Assembly (NCBI GenBank): GCA_017302715.1
Contig: JAFLCD010000001.1
Coordinates: forward strand, 124,001-188,000
Reading direction: 5' to 3'
Length of the DNA stretch: 64,000 nt
Source of the DNA: Deltaproteobacteria bacterium
Lineage (GTDB): Bacteria > Bdellovibrionota > UBA2394
Part shown: positions 53,604-63,174 of the stretch, piece after piece
Numbering within the stretch: position 1 is the first letter of the stretch
Layout: the number at the start of each line of letters is the position of its first letter
Translations under genes and position numbers: made by a program
The notes under the pieces: generated by a model
Databases searched by the model: none
The model's input: only the letters and a program-made list of their open reading frames with translations
Told to the model about the DNA's origin: nothing

Positions 53604-54218
53604 ATGGCAACACTTGTGATGCTAAGGCATGGTCAATCTATTTGGAATTTAGAAAATCGATTTACAGGTTGGGTGGATGTAGATTTATCCGCTCAAGGAG
53701 TTGAAGAAGCAAAACACGCGGGGCAAATTTTAAAAAAAGCTGGATATAAATTTGAATTAGCTCACACCTCTCGATTAAAGAGAGCTCAAAAAACTTTAGA
53801 TATTATTTTATCTGAAATTTCTCAGAAGCCGCCGGTCACCATGGATTCTGCTTTAAACGAGCGCCACTACGGAGATCTTCAAGGCCTCAATAAAGATGAA
53901 TGCCGAAAAAAATACGGAGAAGAACAGGTTCATATTTGGAGAAGATCTTATGATATTCCTCCTCCGAATGGCGAGAGCTTGGCGGATACCGCAAAACGAA
54001 GTCTTCCTTATTTTCGAGAATATATTTTAAAAGATGTTAAAGCTGGCAGAAATATTTTAGTCGCCGCTCACGGAAACTCTTTGCGTTCGATTGTGATGGA
54101 GCTCGATCAACTTACAAAAGAGCAAATCATCGAAGTAAATATCGATACAGGCGTTCCTTACGTCTATCAGATCGATGCCTCTGGCAAAGTAACGAGTAAA
54201 GAAATTTTGGGCCATTAG
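53604..54218 (+). CDS. gpmA: Phosphoglycerate mutase, 2,3-bisphosphoglycerate-dependent
   Basis: Interconverts 3- and 2-phosphoglycerate in glycolysis. The 204 aa are a little shorter than E. coli GpmA (250). The phospho-His is H9 in [23 protein letters not shown] (residues 7-29). [13 protein letters not shown] and the second His in [15 protein letters not shown] are intact. The spacing to metG is ten bases, so they are likely transcribed together. The shorter length is within the range seen in dPGM from several phyla. Confidence 0.93.
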   Translation: MATLVMLRHGQSIWNLENRFTGWVDVDLSAQGVEEAKHAGQILKKAGYKFELAHTSRLKRAQKTLDIILSEISQKPPVTMDSALNERHYGDLQGLNKDECRKKYGEEQVHIWRRSYDIPPPNGESLADTAKRSLPYFREYILKDVKAGRNILVAAHGNSLRSIVMELDQLTKEQIIEVNIDTGVPYVYQIDASGKVTSKEILGH

Positions 54219-54249
54219 AATAGTTTATAGGCATTTACTGATACATATA

Positions 54250-54272
54250 CATATGCTATTATCATGCATATG
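54250..54272 (+). promoter_or_regulatory. Candidate operator/promoter of the VapBC pair
   Basis: CATATG occurs at 54250-54255 and again at 54267-54272, with TATTAT (a -10-like box) at 54257-54262 between them. CATATG is itself palindromic, so the two form a symmetric site over the antitoxin start. Such autorepressor sites are normal for VapBC. The start codon may be the ATG at 54264 or 54270. Confidence 0.4.
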
Positions 54273-54455
54273 AGAACAACGCTAATTTTACAGGACGATC
54301 TTCTAATGAAAGCTAAGAGTCTTACTCAAATTGAAGAGAAGACGGCTTTGGTGCATGCGGGGCTCAAAGCTCTTATTGAAAAGTACGCTCGTAAGCGGCT
54401 GGCCTTTCTAGGTGGATCGGACAAATCGGCTAAAGCACCAAGAAGAAAGAGATGA
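54264..54455 (+). CDS. vapB: VapB-type antitoxin
   Basis: Small DNA-binding antitoxin of 63 aa, 61 if the ATG at 54270 is used. RTTLILQDDLLMKAKSLTQIEEKTALVHAGLKALIEK is a ribbon-helix-helix, the usual VapB start, and the basic C-terminus (KSAKAPRRKR) binds the toxin. It overlaps the toxin gene by four bases. The pair represses its own promoter in known cases. It sits between gpmA and an unrelated minus-strand operon and could have been gained by transfer. Confidence 0.85.
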   Translation: MHMRTTLILQDDLLMKAKSLTQIEEKTALVHAGLKALIEKYARKRLAFLGGSDKSAKAPRRKR

Positions 54456-54817
54456 GCAGCGTAATTGTTGATACAAATATTTGGATCAATCATTTTAAAA
54501 ATAAAAATTCTGTTCTTGAAGAGCTACTTACAGAGGATCGTGTTGTTTTACATCCATTTATTTTAGGTGAACTTGCCTGCGGCAATCTTGATCGTAGGGC
54601 TGAGATTTTAGAATTATTTTCCTGGCTTCCAAAATCTGAAATTCTTTCGGAAGAGGAAGTGCTGAGTTTTTTAGCTTCTGAAAAAATTTATGGAAAAGGT
54701 TTGGGTTGGATCGATGTCCATTTATTGGGTGCTGCAAGAATTTCTAGGGCTCAGTTATGGACTCTAGATAAAGCTTTATTAAAGGAAGCTAAGCGATTTT
54801 CGATTAACTTTAATTAA
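54452..54817 (+). CDS. vapC: VapC-type PIN-domain ribonuclease toxin
   Basis: Endoribonuclease toxin of 121 aa that cuts tRNA or rRNA when freed from VapB. The four acidic PIN residues are visible: D7 in IVDTNIWINHF, E40 in LGELACG, D88 in GWIDVHLL and D106 in LWTLDKAL. The start overlaps the antitoxin stop by four bases. The 3' end is three bases from the convergent barrel gene. Confidence 0.88.
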   Translation: MSSVIVDTNIWINHFKNKNSVLEELLTEDRVVLHPFILGELACGNLDRRAEILELFSWLPKSEILSEEEVLSFLASEKIYGKGLGWIDVHLLGAARISRAQLWTLDKALLKEAKRFSINFN

Positions 54818-54819
54818 TT

Positions 54820-55911
54820 TTAAAACCAAGAATAAGTAAGTCGAGCTGACATTTCATGTAAGCTCTTGATGTCTGCTCGATTGCCAAACAAATTAGCGTA
54901 CGTGACTTCCCAAAAAAGTTTAGATCCTGACATTCCCATCGCCTTTAAACCTGTCCCATATCCAGTGTCGTTTCTAAAGCGAGTAGGCGTGATTTCGCGA
55001 TAGGTGATTCCGTGAACGAAAGGCCTTAAGAAGAATTTATAATTCGTCGGAAGTTTAAATCGAGGGCCCGCCTCAAAAGTAGCGGCGCGATCGGCTCGAA
55101 TATCCGAAACTAAAAGACCTAAGCCTTCTTGAAATAGATTTCCATCTTTGATGGCGTTCAATCGATCTACACTTGATACATAACTCACTTGGGCTTTAAC
55201 AACTCCTGTGACTTTCTCTGAAAATTTATAGTTTTCAACAAATCCCCAAGAAGCTTTTAAAAATTTATCGGCATCGAGCGTAAAAACGGCCGCTCCCCAT
55301 GGGCGCTGATGACCTCTCCATTTATAGGTGGCGTATAAAGTAGAGCGCAAACCGGAATCTAAAATTTCGGAAGGAGAGTTACCTCCATTGTATTGGAGAA
55401 GAACGGCAGGGCCATGCTCTAAAAAATTCCCTGGTCGAACAAAACTAGCGTTCGATGAAACAGAATAAAAATTATAAATTTTTAAATCGTAAAAAAACTT
55501 TCCATAGAGAGAAAGATCTGTGTTTCGATAGCCGGCACCCAGATAAGTATCAAATCGATGCCCCTTAAAATTGTAAGCATCTAAACTAATTCCATCTACT
55601 CGAGGCTCGTCTCCGGCTATTGTGATAAGAGTTTCAAATCCACCGATCAGCTCATACTTTTTATTGATGATCCATGCGTTTTCAATTCGGTTGTAGAGAA
55701 CCGCGATCAAGGCTGTCGTTCGAAATTTTTCAGAAGAGGCTTTGTAACTTAAAAAAGGTTTGATAGTGGTCCATGAATAACTGACGTCATCATTGAGTCT
55801 TTGATTGACGGAAAGCCCGCCTACTAGGCTTTGATTGCGAGGTTTTAGTTCATCGGCATAAGCATTTACCAAACCGAAAAAAAACAGACCCAATAAAATA
55901 GTTCTAAACAT
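54820..55911 (-). CDS. Outer-membrane beta-barrel protein of unknown function
   Basis: Not recognised to family. A 363 aa exported protein with a signal peptide ending at AYA (residue 19). The mature region alternates hydrophobic and polar residues in about 14-16 strands separated by short Gly/Asn/Asp turns (for example YLGAGYRNTDLSLYGKFFYDL) and ends with SARLTYSWF, where the final Phe is the BAM signal. It is the last gene of the minus-strand run leuS-hemB-MFS and overlaps the MFS gene by eight bases, so it may act as an outer-membrane partner in export of whatever the MFS moves. Confidence 0.65.
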   Translation of the reverse strand: MFRTILLGLFFFGLVNAYADELKPRNQSLVGGLSVNQRLNDDVSYSWTTIKPFLSYKASSEKFRTTALIAVLYNRIENAWIINKKYELIGGFETLITIAGDEPRVDGISLDAYNFKGHRFDTYLGAGYRNTDLSLYGKFFYDLKIYNFYSVSSNASFVRPGNFLEHGPAVLLQYNGGNSPSEILDSGLRSTLYATYKWRGHQRPWGAAVFTLDADKFLKASWGFVENYKFSEKVTGVVKAQVSYVSSVDRLNAIKDGNLFQEGLGLLVSDIRADRAATFEAGPRFKLPTNYKFFLRPFVHGITYREITPTRFRNDTGYGTGLKAMGMSGSKLFWEVTYANLFGNRADIKSLHEMSARLTYSWF

Positions 55912-57100
55912 TTTTCACCTCTTGAACTCTAAAGGGTAAAAACAAAATAATAGAAAGGATAGTAGATAAAACGGCAAATCCCAGTCCATAAGAAGCGCCA
56001 AAGCGTTGCCATAAAAACCCGCAGATAGCGCTAGCAGGCAAGGTGCCTAGTCCAACGATTAGATGATAAAGACCGAAAGCGGTTCCGCGTAGGGATATTG
56101 GAGCGAGAGCCGTGATTAAAGATTTTTCTGGCGCCTCTGTAAGTCCAAAATAAACTCCATAAAAAAGAAAACTAAAAAGGATGAGGTACATATGATTAGA
56201 AAAAGCGAAGCAAATATAACAGGCCAGATAAACAGCCCAGCCCAAGAGAACAGCCTTCTTCGCACCTACCTTGTCTGAAAAACCACCGGCCCAAAATGTA
56301 CTGAGCATCTTGATCAAATTGAGAGCTGCCCAAAGACTTGGAATCCAAACTTCTGAAATTCCTGCATCGTGAAGCCTTAAAATAATAAAAGCATCCGCCG
56401 AATTGCTCAGAGTAAAAATCATAAGAACAAATAAAAAATAATAAAAGGATCGAGGAAGTTTTTTAATGTCTCGAAAACTTATTTGTTTTTTGATTTCGTC
56501 TATTGGCTCGTTACGAGATTCTTCTGAGCGAGAAGCTTTTATGGCCTTCATGACGAAAAATAAACTGAGGAATCCTGGAATAAAAGTCAGAATAAAAAGC
56601 ATTCGGTATTCTTCAGGAAAGAAAAATAAAAATCCTGTCGCTAGAAGGGGAGCCAAAGTCGCACCGAAATGGTCCATTCCGCGATGAAATCCAAAAATTT
56701 TTCCTCTCGTTTTTTCTGTTGTGTATTGGGCGAGCCATGCGTCTCGCGGAGCAGTGCGAATACCTTTTCCAAGGCGATCAGAAAATCGAACCGCTAGAAT
56801 TTGCCAGGGTGCCGTCGCGAATCCGATAGTCGATCGAAGCATCGAAATGAAATAGCCTACAAAAACAAATCCAAATTTATTCTTAAATTTGTCTGAATAA
56901 AAGCCTGAAAAAACTTTAGTTAAACTAGAAATGGCTTCAGCCACTCCTTCGAGAAGTCCGATAAAAACTAAACTTACCCCGAGGGTTTTCGTTAGAAAAA
57001 ATGGCAGAATAGGATAAATCGCTTCACTTGAAATATCGGCAAAGAGACTGACGAGTCCCAAATAAAAGACAGAGCGAGGCAGTCCTTTAAAATTGAACAT
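55904..57100 (-). CDS. Major facilitator superfamily transporter
   Basis: Twelve-segment inner-membrane transporter of 398 aa. The N-terminus LGLVSLFADISSEAIYPILPFFL (residues about 14-36) and GKGIRTAPRDAW near residue 112-123, with TRGKIFGFHRGMDHFGATLAP, mark the subgroup of MFS proteins of unknown substrate related to fosmidomycin-resistance-like exporters. It is downstream of hemB by 10 bases and overlaps the barrel gene by eight, so it is likely cotranscribed with both. Whether it is linked to haem metabolism is not clear. Confidence 0.85.
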   Translation of the reverse strand: MFNFKGLPRSVFYLGLVSLFADISSEAIYPILPFFLTKTLGVSLVFIGLLEGVAEAISSLTKVFSGFYSDKFKNKFGFVFVGYFISMLRSTIGFATAPWQILAVRFSDRLGKGIRTAPRDAWLAQYTTEKTRGKIFGFHRGMDHFGATLAPLLATGFLFFFPEEYRMLFILTFIPGFLSLFFVMKAIKASRSEESRNEPIDEIKKQISFRDIKKLPRSFYYFLFVLMIFTLSNSADAFIILRLHDAGISEVWIPSLWAALNLIKMLSTFWAGGFSDKVGAKKAVLLGWAVYLACYICFAFSNHMYLILFSFLFYGVYFGLTEAPEKSLITALAPISLRGTAFGLYHLIVGLGTLPASAICGFLWQRFGASYGLGFAVLSTILSIILFLPFRVQEVKNV

Positions 57101-57110
57101 CGAATGAAAC

Positions 57111-58097
57111 TTAGTGGCGTTTTAAAATTCGAGCGAGGTCTTTTGCAAAATAAGTCACTAAAATGTCTGCGCCAGCTCTAAATATTGCGGTTGAGCTTTC
57201 TAAAATAGCTCGATCTCGATCGAAAAGTTTGGCTTTAGCGCCAAGTTCGATCAATGCCGCCTCTCCGCTGACATGATAGGCCGCTACGGGAACTGAAGAT
57301 TCTCTTTTAAAATCCGCAATGACATCGAGATACCAAGAAGCGGGCTTTACCATCACGATATCGGCGCCTTCGCAGAGATCGAGTTTTAATTCTCTAAGAG
57401 CTTCCTTTCGGTTGGCTGGATCCATCTGATAAGTCTTTTTATCTCCGATCAGATTTGCGCCGAGCGTGTCTCGAAATGGACCGTACAAACAAGAGGCATA
57501 TTTAGCCGTATAAGAAAGTATAATTGTTTTCTGAAAATTCTCTTCATCAAGGGCTTCTCGAATCCCGAGCACTCGTCCATCCATCATATCGGAAGGAGAA
57601 ACAATTTGAGCTCCGGCTTTTGCATGCATCAAAGACATTTTAGAAAGAGCTTCGACCGTTTCGTCATTTAAAATTTCGTAATCGCCTGAAGACTTGATTT
57701 TGCAAAGTCCATCGTGACCATGATCGGTATAAGGATCGAGAGCGATATCAGTGCCTACGATCATCTCGGGAAATTTAGATCGAATCTCTGAGATCGCTTT
57801 CATTAGCGGTGAGTTTGGATTGAAGGCTTCAGAAGCTTTTGCATTTCTTTTTTCGGTTACGCCAAAAAGTAAAACGAATTTGATTCCCTCTTTCTTTGCG
57901 CTTTCGACATATTTTAAAAGTCGATCGAGTGAAAACGTCATTAGCGAGGGGATATTCTTATTAGATTTTTCTATGTTTTTTCCATCGGTGACAAAAAGTG
58001 GAAGACAAATTTTAGACAGAGAAATTTCCGTTTCGCGCACAAGATCTCTGATAAACGGAGATTGTCTAAGTCGTCGTGGGCGGTGATTGAGTTTCAT
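57111..58097 (-). CDS. hemB: Delta-aminolevulinic acid dehydratase (porphobilinogen synthase)
   Basis: Condenses two aminolevulinate molecules to porphobilinogen for haem and other tetrapyrroles. The 328 aa are normal. The Schiff-base lysines are K199 in SYTAKYASCLYGPFRD and K251 in VMVKPASWYLDV. The metal loop reads DIALDPYTDHGHDG, where Asp/Ala replace the three Cys of zinc enzymes, so it is of the Mg-dependent type. The gene lies 10 bases after leuS and 10 before the MFS gene. It supplies porphyrin for the many c-type and a-type haems encoded at 35-50 kb. Confidence 0.96.
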   Translation of the reverse strand: MKLNHRPRRLRQSPFIRDLVRETEISLSKICLPLFVTDGKNIEKSNKNIPSLMTFSLDRLLKYVESAKKEGIKFVLLFGVTEKRNAKASEAFNPNSPLMKAISEIRSKFPEMIVGTDIALDPYTDHGHDGLCKIKSSGDYEILNDETVEALSKMSLMHAKAGAQIVSPSDMMDGRVLGIREALDEENFQKTIILSYTAKYASCLYGPFRDTLGANLIGDKKTYQMDPANRKEALRELKLDLCEGADIVMVKPASWYLDVIADFKRESSVPVAAYHVSGEAALIELGAKAKLFDRDRAILESSTAIFRAGADILVTYFAKDLARILKRH

Positions 58098-58107
58098 TTT
58101 GTGACCG

Positions 58108-60501
58108 TTATGGCTTTACTACAAAATTATACAGCTTTTTAGGAACGAAAATTTCTTTTACAATCGTACCTGCTAAGTACCCGGATATTTTAGAGTTTTC
58201 AAATGCTAAAGCGCGCACCGTTTTTTGATCGGCTTCAGGAGAAGCTTCAACCGTGCCTCGCAATTTTCCATTCACTTGAATCGCAAATTCAACTTTATCT
58301 TGAACCAAATATTTCGCATTCACTTCGGGCCATTTGGCTTCGATGATCGAAGGTTTATGCCCAAATATTTCCCAAAGTTCTTCGGCGATATGTGGGGCAA
58401 ATGGCGAAAGTAAAATCGTAAAAACTTCGGCTGCAGATTTCGAAATATCATTCTGATCGCTCAACGTATTATGGCAAATCATCAACTGCGAGATCGCTGT
58501 ATTCATTCGAAGATTTTCAATATCGTCGCTTACCTTGTGAATCGTCTGATGAATGGCGCGAAGTTCGATCTCGTTGATCGCTCGATCAGAAATCTTTGAT
58601 TCATGAACAAAAGTTCTCCAAATACGATTTAAAAATCGATATACACCATCAATATTCGAAGTAGACCAAGGCTTTACTTTTTCAAGCGGGCCTAAAAACA
58701 TTTCGTACATTCTAAAAGCATCGCAACCATATTGGTTGATCACATCGTCAGGATTAACCACATTGCCGCGAGACTTACTCATCTTCTCGCCGTCTTCTCC
58801 TAAGATAAGTCCAGGATTTACTAATCGCTTAAAAGGTTCCTTCGTTGAAACATAACCAAGATCGTAGAGAACTTTATGCCAAAATCTTGCATATAAAAGA
58901 TGCAAGACTGCGTGCTCGACTCCGCCGACATACAAATCAACTGGCATAAAATATTTTTCGATTTCTTTATTCCAGGCTTCTTTATCATTTTTAGCGTCGA
59001 GATATCTTAAATAATACCAACACGATCCTGCCCACTGAGGCATGGTGTTCGTTTCGCGCTTCGCTTTTTTTCCGGTTTTCGGATCAATGACATTCACCCA
59101 TGAATCAATAGTTGAAAGCGGGCTTTCTCCCGTTCCACTCGGCTCATATTTTTCAACATCAGGAAGTAGAACTGGCAATTCTGATTCATCGAGAACTCGA
59201 AAACTTCCATCTTCAAAGTGCAAAATCGGAAACGGCTCACCCCAATAACGTTGACGAGAAAAAATCCAGTCGCGAAGTCGGTAAGTGACCGTGGCTTTTC
59301 CTTGGCCCATTTTTTCTAGCTCTGCACAAATTTTCTTTTTGGCGTCTGCGATATTGAGTTCATTAATGAAACTCGATTCGATATGTGCGGCATCTCCCGT
59401 GAAAGGAAGTTCATCGCATTCTAAAACTTTGACGATAGGAAGTTTAAATTTAGTCGCAAATTCAAAATCTCTTTCGTCGTGAGCAGGCACAGCCATTAAA
59501 GCGCCAGTGCCGTAGTGACCCAAAACAAAATCAGCGATCCAAATCGGCATTTCTTTTTTTGTAAACGGATGAATCACGTAGGCGCCGGTGAACACACCGG
59601 TTTTTTGTTTAGCGAGTTCTGTCCGATCCAAATCTGATTTTGAAGCCGTGACTTCTTGATATTTTTTTACTTCAGCCTTTTGTTCAGATGTTGCCAATTT
59701 ATCCACAAGTGGATGTTCAGGTGCGAGCACAACAAAAGTTGATCCAAAAAGTGTGTCGGGCCGTGTCGTGAAAACTTTAATTCGCTCTTTTGAGCCTTTG
59801 ATTTCAAATTCGATTTCAGCGCCTTCAGATCTTCCGATCCAATTTCGCTGCATCTCTTTAATATTTTCTGGCCAATCGAGTTCATCGAGATCTTCAACTA
59901 ATCGATCGGCGTAAGCCGTGATTTTGAGCATCCACTGACGCATATTTTTTCTGACAACTGGATGGCCACCGATTTCGGATTTTCCATCCACGATTTCTTC
60001 ATTCGAAAGAACCGCTTTTAATTCAGGACACCAATTCACCGGCACATGAGCTTCGTATGCCAAACCTTTTTTATAGAGCTGAACAAAAATCCACTGCGTC
60101 CATCGGTAATATTTTGGATCAGTCGTATCGACTTCTCGATCCCAATCATAAGCAAATCCAAGTCGTTTTAATTGTCTGCGAAAAGTCGCGATATTTTTTT
60201 CGGTAGTGATTCGCGGATGCGTTCCCGTTTTGATGGCGTAATTTTCGGCGGGCAATCCAAAAGCATCAAAGCCCATGGGATGCAAAACATTCATGCCCTT
60301 CATTCTTTTAAATCGAGCAACGATATCGGTGGCCGTATAACCCTCAGGGTGACCAACGTGAAGGCCCGCGCCGGATGGATAAGGGAACATATCGAGCACA
60401 TAAAATTTAGGTGCGTTTTTATTAAAATGGGTTTGGAAACTTTTATTTTTTTCCCAATAGGCTTGCCACTTATGTTCAAGGCTCGCTGGATTGTAATGCA
60501 T
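58108..60501 (-). CDS. leuS: Leucyl-tRNA synthetase
   Basis: Charges tRNA-Leu. The 797 aa are slightly shorter than the E. coli enzyme (860). Class I signature HVGH (residues 48-51) follows PYPSGAG. The editing domain inserted after about residue 220 contains [19 protein letters not shown] and the Asp region [15 protein letters not shown]. The KMSKS loop is exact (573-577). The anticodon domain and C-terminal end lie at 650-797. It is divergent from the HIT gene with 46 bases between starts and leads the operon leuS-hemB-MFS-barrel. Confidence 0.97.
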   Translation of the reverse strand: MHYNPASLEHKWQAYWEKNKSFQTHFNKNAPKFYVLDMFPYPSGAGLHVGHPEGYTATDIVARFKRMKGMNVLHPMGFDAFGLPAENYAIKTGTHPRITTEKNIATFRRQLKRLGFAYDWDREVDTTDPKYYRWTQWIFVQLYKKGLAYEAHVPVNWCPELKAVLSNEEIVDGKSEIGGHPVVRKNMRQWMLKITAYADRLVEDLDELDWPENIKEMQRNWIGRSEGAEIEFEIKGSKERIKVFTTRPDTLFGSTFVVLAPEHPLVDKLATSEQKAEVKKYQEVTASKSDLDRTELAKQKTGVFTGAYVIHPFTKKEMPIWIADFVLGHYGTGALMAVPAHDERDFEFATKFKLPIVKVLECDELPFTGDAAHIESSFINELNIADAKKKICAELEKMGQGKATVTYRLRDWIFSRQRYWGEPFPILHFEDGSFRVLDESELPVLLPDVEKYEPSGTGESPLSTIDSWVNVIDPKTGKKAKRETNTMPQWAGSCWYYLRYLDAKNDKEAWNKEIEKYFMPVDLYVGGVEHAVLHLLYARFWHKVLYDLGYVSTKEPFKRLVNPGLILGEDGEKMSKSRGNVVNPDDVINQYGCDAFRMYEMFLGPLEKVKPWSTSNIDGVYRFLNRIWRTFVHESKISDRAINEIELRAIHQTIHKVSDDIENLRMNTAISQLMICHNTLSDQNDISKSAAEVFTILLSPFAPHIAEELWEIFGHKPSIIEAKWPEVNAKYLVQDKVEFAIQVNGKLRGTVEASPEADQKTVRALAFENSKISGYLAGTIVKEIFVPKKLYNFVVKP

Positions 60502-60547
60502 TCTAGTATTTATTCCCTAAAATTTTTAATTTGAATAGATTTAGCTC

Positions 60548-60931
60548 ATGACGATTTTTGAGAGGATTGTAGCAGGAGAAATCCCCTGTCATAAGGTTTG
60601 GGAGAGCGATGAATTTCTGGCCTTTTTAGACATTCGGCCCGTAGCACCCGGCCATACTCTGGTAATCCCAAAAAATGCCATAGATCCAGTTTTTGCGATG
60701 GATGATGAGGCCTATCAGCGCTTTTTATTGGCCGCAAAAAAAGTCGCCGAAATTTTAAAGACGAAAATTCACTGCGAGAGAATTTGTATGTCGGTCGTGG
60801 GATTTGAAGTTCCTCATGCTCATATTCATTTGATTCCTGCTCGTGGGATGTCTGATTTTCCATGGCCCGGTGGGGCGCCTGCTAAGGCAGAAGATTTAGC
60901 AAAATTATCCGAGAAATTAAGGGCGCTTTAA
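60548..60931 (+). CDS. HIT-family (histidine triad) nucleotide hydrolase
   Basis: Small purine-nucleoside phosphoramidase/hydrolase of 127 aa. FERIVAGEIPCHKVWESDEFLAFLDIRP (residues 4-31) is the typical opening, and the catalytic triad motif is PHAHIHLIP near residue 91-99. A Trp-Pro tail closes the domain. No ribosome site is strong before the ATG. It is divergent from leuS and overlaps nothing. Probably Hint-like and cytoplasmic; its role in cells of this group is unclear. Confidence 0.92.
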   Translation: MTIFERIVAGEIPCHKVWESDEFLAFLDIRPVAPGHTLVIPKNAIDPVFAMDDEAYQRFLLAAKKVAEILKTKIHCERICMSVVGFEVPHAHIHLIPARGMSDFPWPGGAPAKAEDLAKLSEKLRAL

Positions 60932-60932
60932 G

Positions 60933-61673
60933 GTGAAGAGCATTGCAAAAGTTTTAATTATCATTCAAGCGCGGATGGGTTCCACTCGTCTTCCTGGTAA
61001 AATTTTAAAGCCAATTCTTCAGAAAACTTTACTTGAATATGAGATCGAAAGACTTAAGCGGGTTAAATCTGCAACTCAAATTATTATCGCCACAACGACT
61101 GATAAAAAAGACGATGCTGTTGAAGCTCTGTGCAAAAAAATCGACATCGAAGTTTTTCGTGGAAGTGAAAGCGATGTTCTCTCTCGATATTTTGAAGCTG
61201 CAAAAAAATTCAAAGCCAGTGTCGTAGTGCGAATCACGGCCGACTGCCCTTTGATCGAACCAGAGATTGTCGATCAAGCGATTCGAATTTTCTTAGAGAG
61301 TCCCTCTTCGGCATCTTATGTTTCAAATACCATTCACAGAACTTTTCCTCGTGGCTTAGACGTTGAAGTTTTTTCGTTTGAAGCTTTAAAGAACGCTCAT
61401 GAAAAGGCAACAGATCAAGCCGATCGAGAGCATGTCACTCCTTTTATAAAGAGACATACTGACTTGCCTCATTTGAAAAATATTTTACATAGCGAAGATT
61501 TTTCTCATTACCGCTGGACGGTAGATACGCCCGAAGATTTTGAACTTATTAAAAGAGTTCTAGAGGCTCTTTATCCTCAAGATCCGCATTTTACTTTAAA
61601 AGATGTGCTTCGTTTGCTAGAGATTCATCCAGATTGGCCGCAAATAAACGCTCATATTGAGCAGAAAAAGTAG
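60933..61673 (+). CDS. SpsF/PseF-type cytidylyltransferase family protein
   Basis: Nucleotidyltransferase related to SpsF and to the CMP-sugar synthases that activate acidic nine-carbon sugars. The GTG at 60933 lies one base after the HIT gene stop; 246 aa. The sugar-nucleotide motif IIQARMGSTRLPGKIL (residues about 9-24) is intact, and VVVRITADCPLIEPEIVDQAI contains the metal Asp. GLDVEVFSFEAL and HYRWTVDTPEDFELI are also typical. Its position two genes before pseH and pseI suggests it makes the CMP-activated form of pseudaminic acid or a related sugar, though a true PseF usually has other surroundings. Confidence 0.85.
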   Translation: MKSIAKVLIIIQARMGSTRLPGKILKPILQKTLLEYEIERLKRVKSATQIIIATTTDKKDDAVEALCKKIDIEVFRGSESDVLSRYFEAAKKFKASVVVRITADCPLIEPEIVDQAIRIFLESPSSASYVSNTIHRTFPRGLDVEVFSFEALKNAHEKATDQADREHVTPFIKRHTDLPHLKNILHSEDFSHYRWTVDTPEDFELIKRVLEALYPQDPHFTLKDVLRLLEIHPDWPQINAHIEQKK

Positions 61674-61701
61674 TTGGCACGTTTCCTGCATCTAAAAGGC
61701 T

Positions 61702-62571
61702 ATGAGATCATTTCAACTTTTACTGCTTTTAGTCGCTTTTTTAATTCTTAGAATTTCTGCTTTTGCTCAAGAAGAAAGCTCAGCTTATTCGTATGCGAAA
61801 ATCATTGATCTCATTGGTAACGAACATTTGAAAATGAGTAGAGGCAATCCTGCCTTTGAAAATTTAAATCCACGAATTTATGGAATTCCTTATGAAGTTT
61901 CTGATGAAAAAGGCCAAAAAATATCTGGAGTTGCCGTGTCTACTATGGATGCAACTTATTTTATTCCTGCAAATGTAGATCAAAACTCTAAAGAGAAATT
62001 TATTCAATTTGAAGCAAGCGATAAGACAAAAATTTTTGTACGCCTCGAATATATTGATTTGCAAGATACTCTCTATTCAACGACAGGAACTTCTTTCTCG
62101 GGTTCAGGAGAATACGAAAAAGCAAATCCTCAGAAACTTGCGGGAGATCAGCTCGATAAATTTTCTGAGTTTTTGAAATCTAAAACTTTAGAAAGATTTT
62201 CTTCGATGACTCGTATCTTAGATACTGAAATGAAAAAATTTGAGGCTTCTTATTTTGATGGCGTTATTCCCGCGAAGCAGCCCGCTTTCGATTTAAAAGC
62301 TCGCGAGGCTGCAGCTCGAAGCGGCTTTGATCGACTCAAGATAGATTTCGCTTTGCGAATACAGCAAGCATCGGAGGTGGCCAATGCGATGCATAAAGAT
62401 CCGGAGTTTGTGGCAAAAATCGAAGAGCAAAAAATGGAAATCTTGAACAAAAATTATCCTCTCAAGTATATCAATGACCAAATCGACACAGATCCAAATC
62501 CTGTGATCTATAAAGCTACCGAGATTCAGCAATCTAAACCCGATTGCGCCGCATCAAATTTAAAAAAATAG
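61702..62571 (+). CDS. Secreted protein of unknown function
   Basis: Not recognised. A 289 aa exported protein with a signal peptide (LLLLLVAFLILRISAFA, cleavage near residue 22). The mature part has a strand-rich first half (FIPANVDQNSKEKFIQFEAS, KIFVRLEYIDLQDTLYSTTG) followed by mostly helical second half with many Lys, and one Cys near the C-terminus (KPDCAAS). No known motif is visible. It lies between the SpsF-like and pseH genes on the same strand but shows no glycan-related signature. Confidence 0.6.
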   Translation: MRSFQLLLLLVAFLILRISAFAQEESSAYSYAKIIDLIGNEHLKMSRGNPAFENLNPRIYGIPYEVSDEKGQKISGVAVSTMDATYFIPANVDQNSKEKFIQFEASDKTKIFVRLEYIDLQDTLYSTTGTSFSGSGEYEKANPQKLAGDQLDKFSEFLKSKTLERFSSMTRILDTEMKKFEASYFDGVIPAKQPAFDLKAREAAARSGFDRLKIDFALRIQQASEVANAMHKDPEFVAKIEEQKMEILNKNYPLKYINDQIDTDPNPVIYKATEIQQSKPDCAASNLKK

Positions 62572-62625
62572 AAGCCTTTTGACTCTGCATGTCAGCCTCT
62601 TATTCCAGAGATAATGGAGTAAGCA

Positions 62626-63174
62626 ATGGAGGCTGCGCGTATTTCACAGGCTGTGACATATTGTCTTCGTCCTTTTTTGGAAGAAGATTTGAAACTGGTA
62701 TTTGAATGGCGAAACCAAGATCGCGTTCGCGTGGTTTCGGCTACACGACGACTTATCACTTACGACGAACATCAAAAATGGTTTGAAAAAATTCAAGCAG
62801 ATCCAAAACAAGTCGGTTTAATTTTCGAAATGAATTCAAGGCCTGTCGGAACGATAAAGTTTTGGGATCACGATCTTCAAAAAAATTCGGTGAGCTGGGG
62901 ATTTTATTTAGGTTACGACGATCTGCCTAAGGGTACGGGAACCATCATGGGTAAGTACGCACTTGATTATGCCTTTTTCAAAATGGAAGTTGGGCAAGTC
63001 GACGCCGAAGTTTTTGTAACCAATCCACGATCCATCGCCTATCACGAAAAACTTGGTTTCATGGAGCACTCAAGAGCTCCCAAGGAAATCGATATTGGAG
63101 GAAGCGAAGAGCTGATTTCGTATACGTTGCCAAAGAAAATTTGGAATGAAAGGCGGAAGAACTTTCATGAGTAA
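62626..63174 (+). CDS. pseH: PseH-like N-acetyltransferase for UDP-4-amino-4,6-dideoxy sugar
   Basis: GNAT enzyme that acetylates the 4-amino group of the altrosamine intermediate in pseudaminic acid synthesis. The 182 aa start YCLRPFLEEDLKLVFEWRNQDRVR, matching PseH openings. The acetyl-CoA site occurs near GTGTIMGKYALDYAF (residues about 104-118). EVFVTNPRSIAYHEKLGFMEHS closes the fold. The stop overlaps pseI by eight bases. Assigned by its pairing with pseI and by the WRN motif; other acetyltransferases of this subgroup exist. Confidence 0.8.
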   Translation: MEAARISQAVTYCLRPFLEEDLKLVFEWRNQDRVRVVSATRRLITYDEHQKWFEKIQADPKQVGLIFEMNSRPVGTIKFWDHDLQKNSVSWGFYLGYDDLPKGTGTIMGKYALDYAFFKMEVGQVDAEVFVTNPRSIAYHEKLGFMEHSRAPKEIDIGGSEELISYTLPKKIWNERRKNFHE

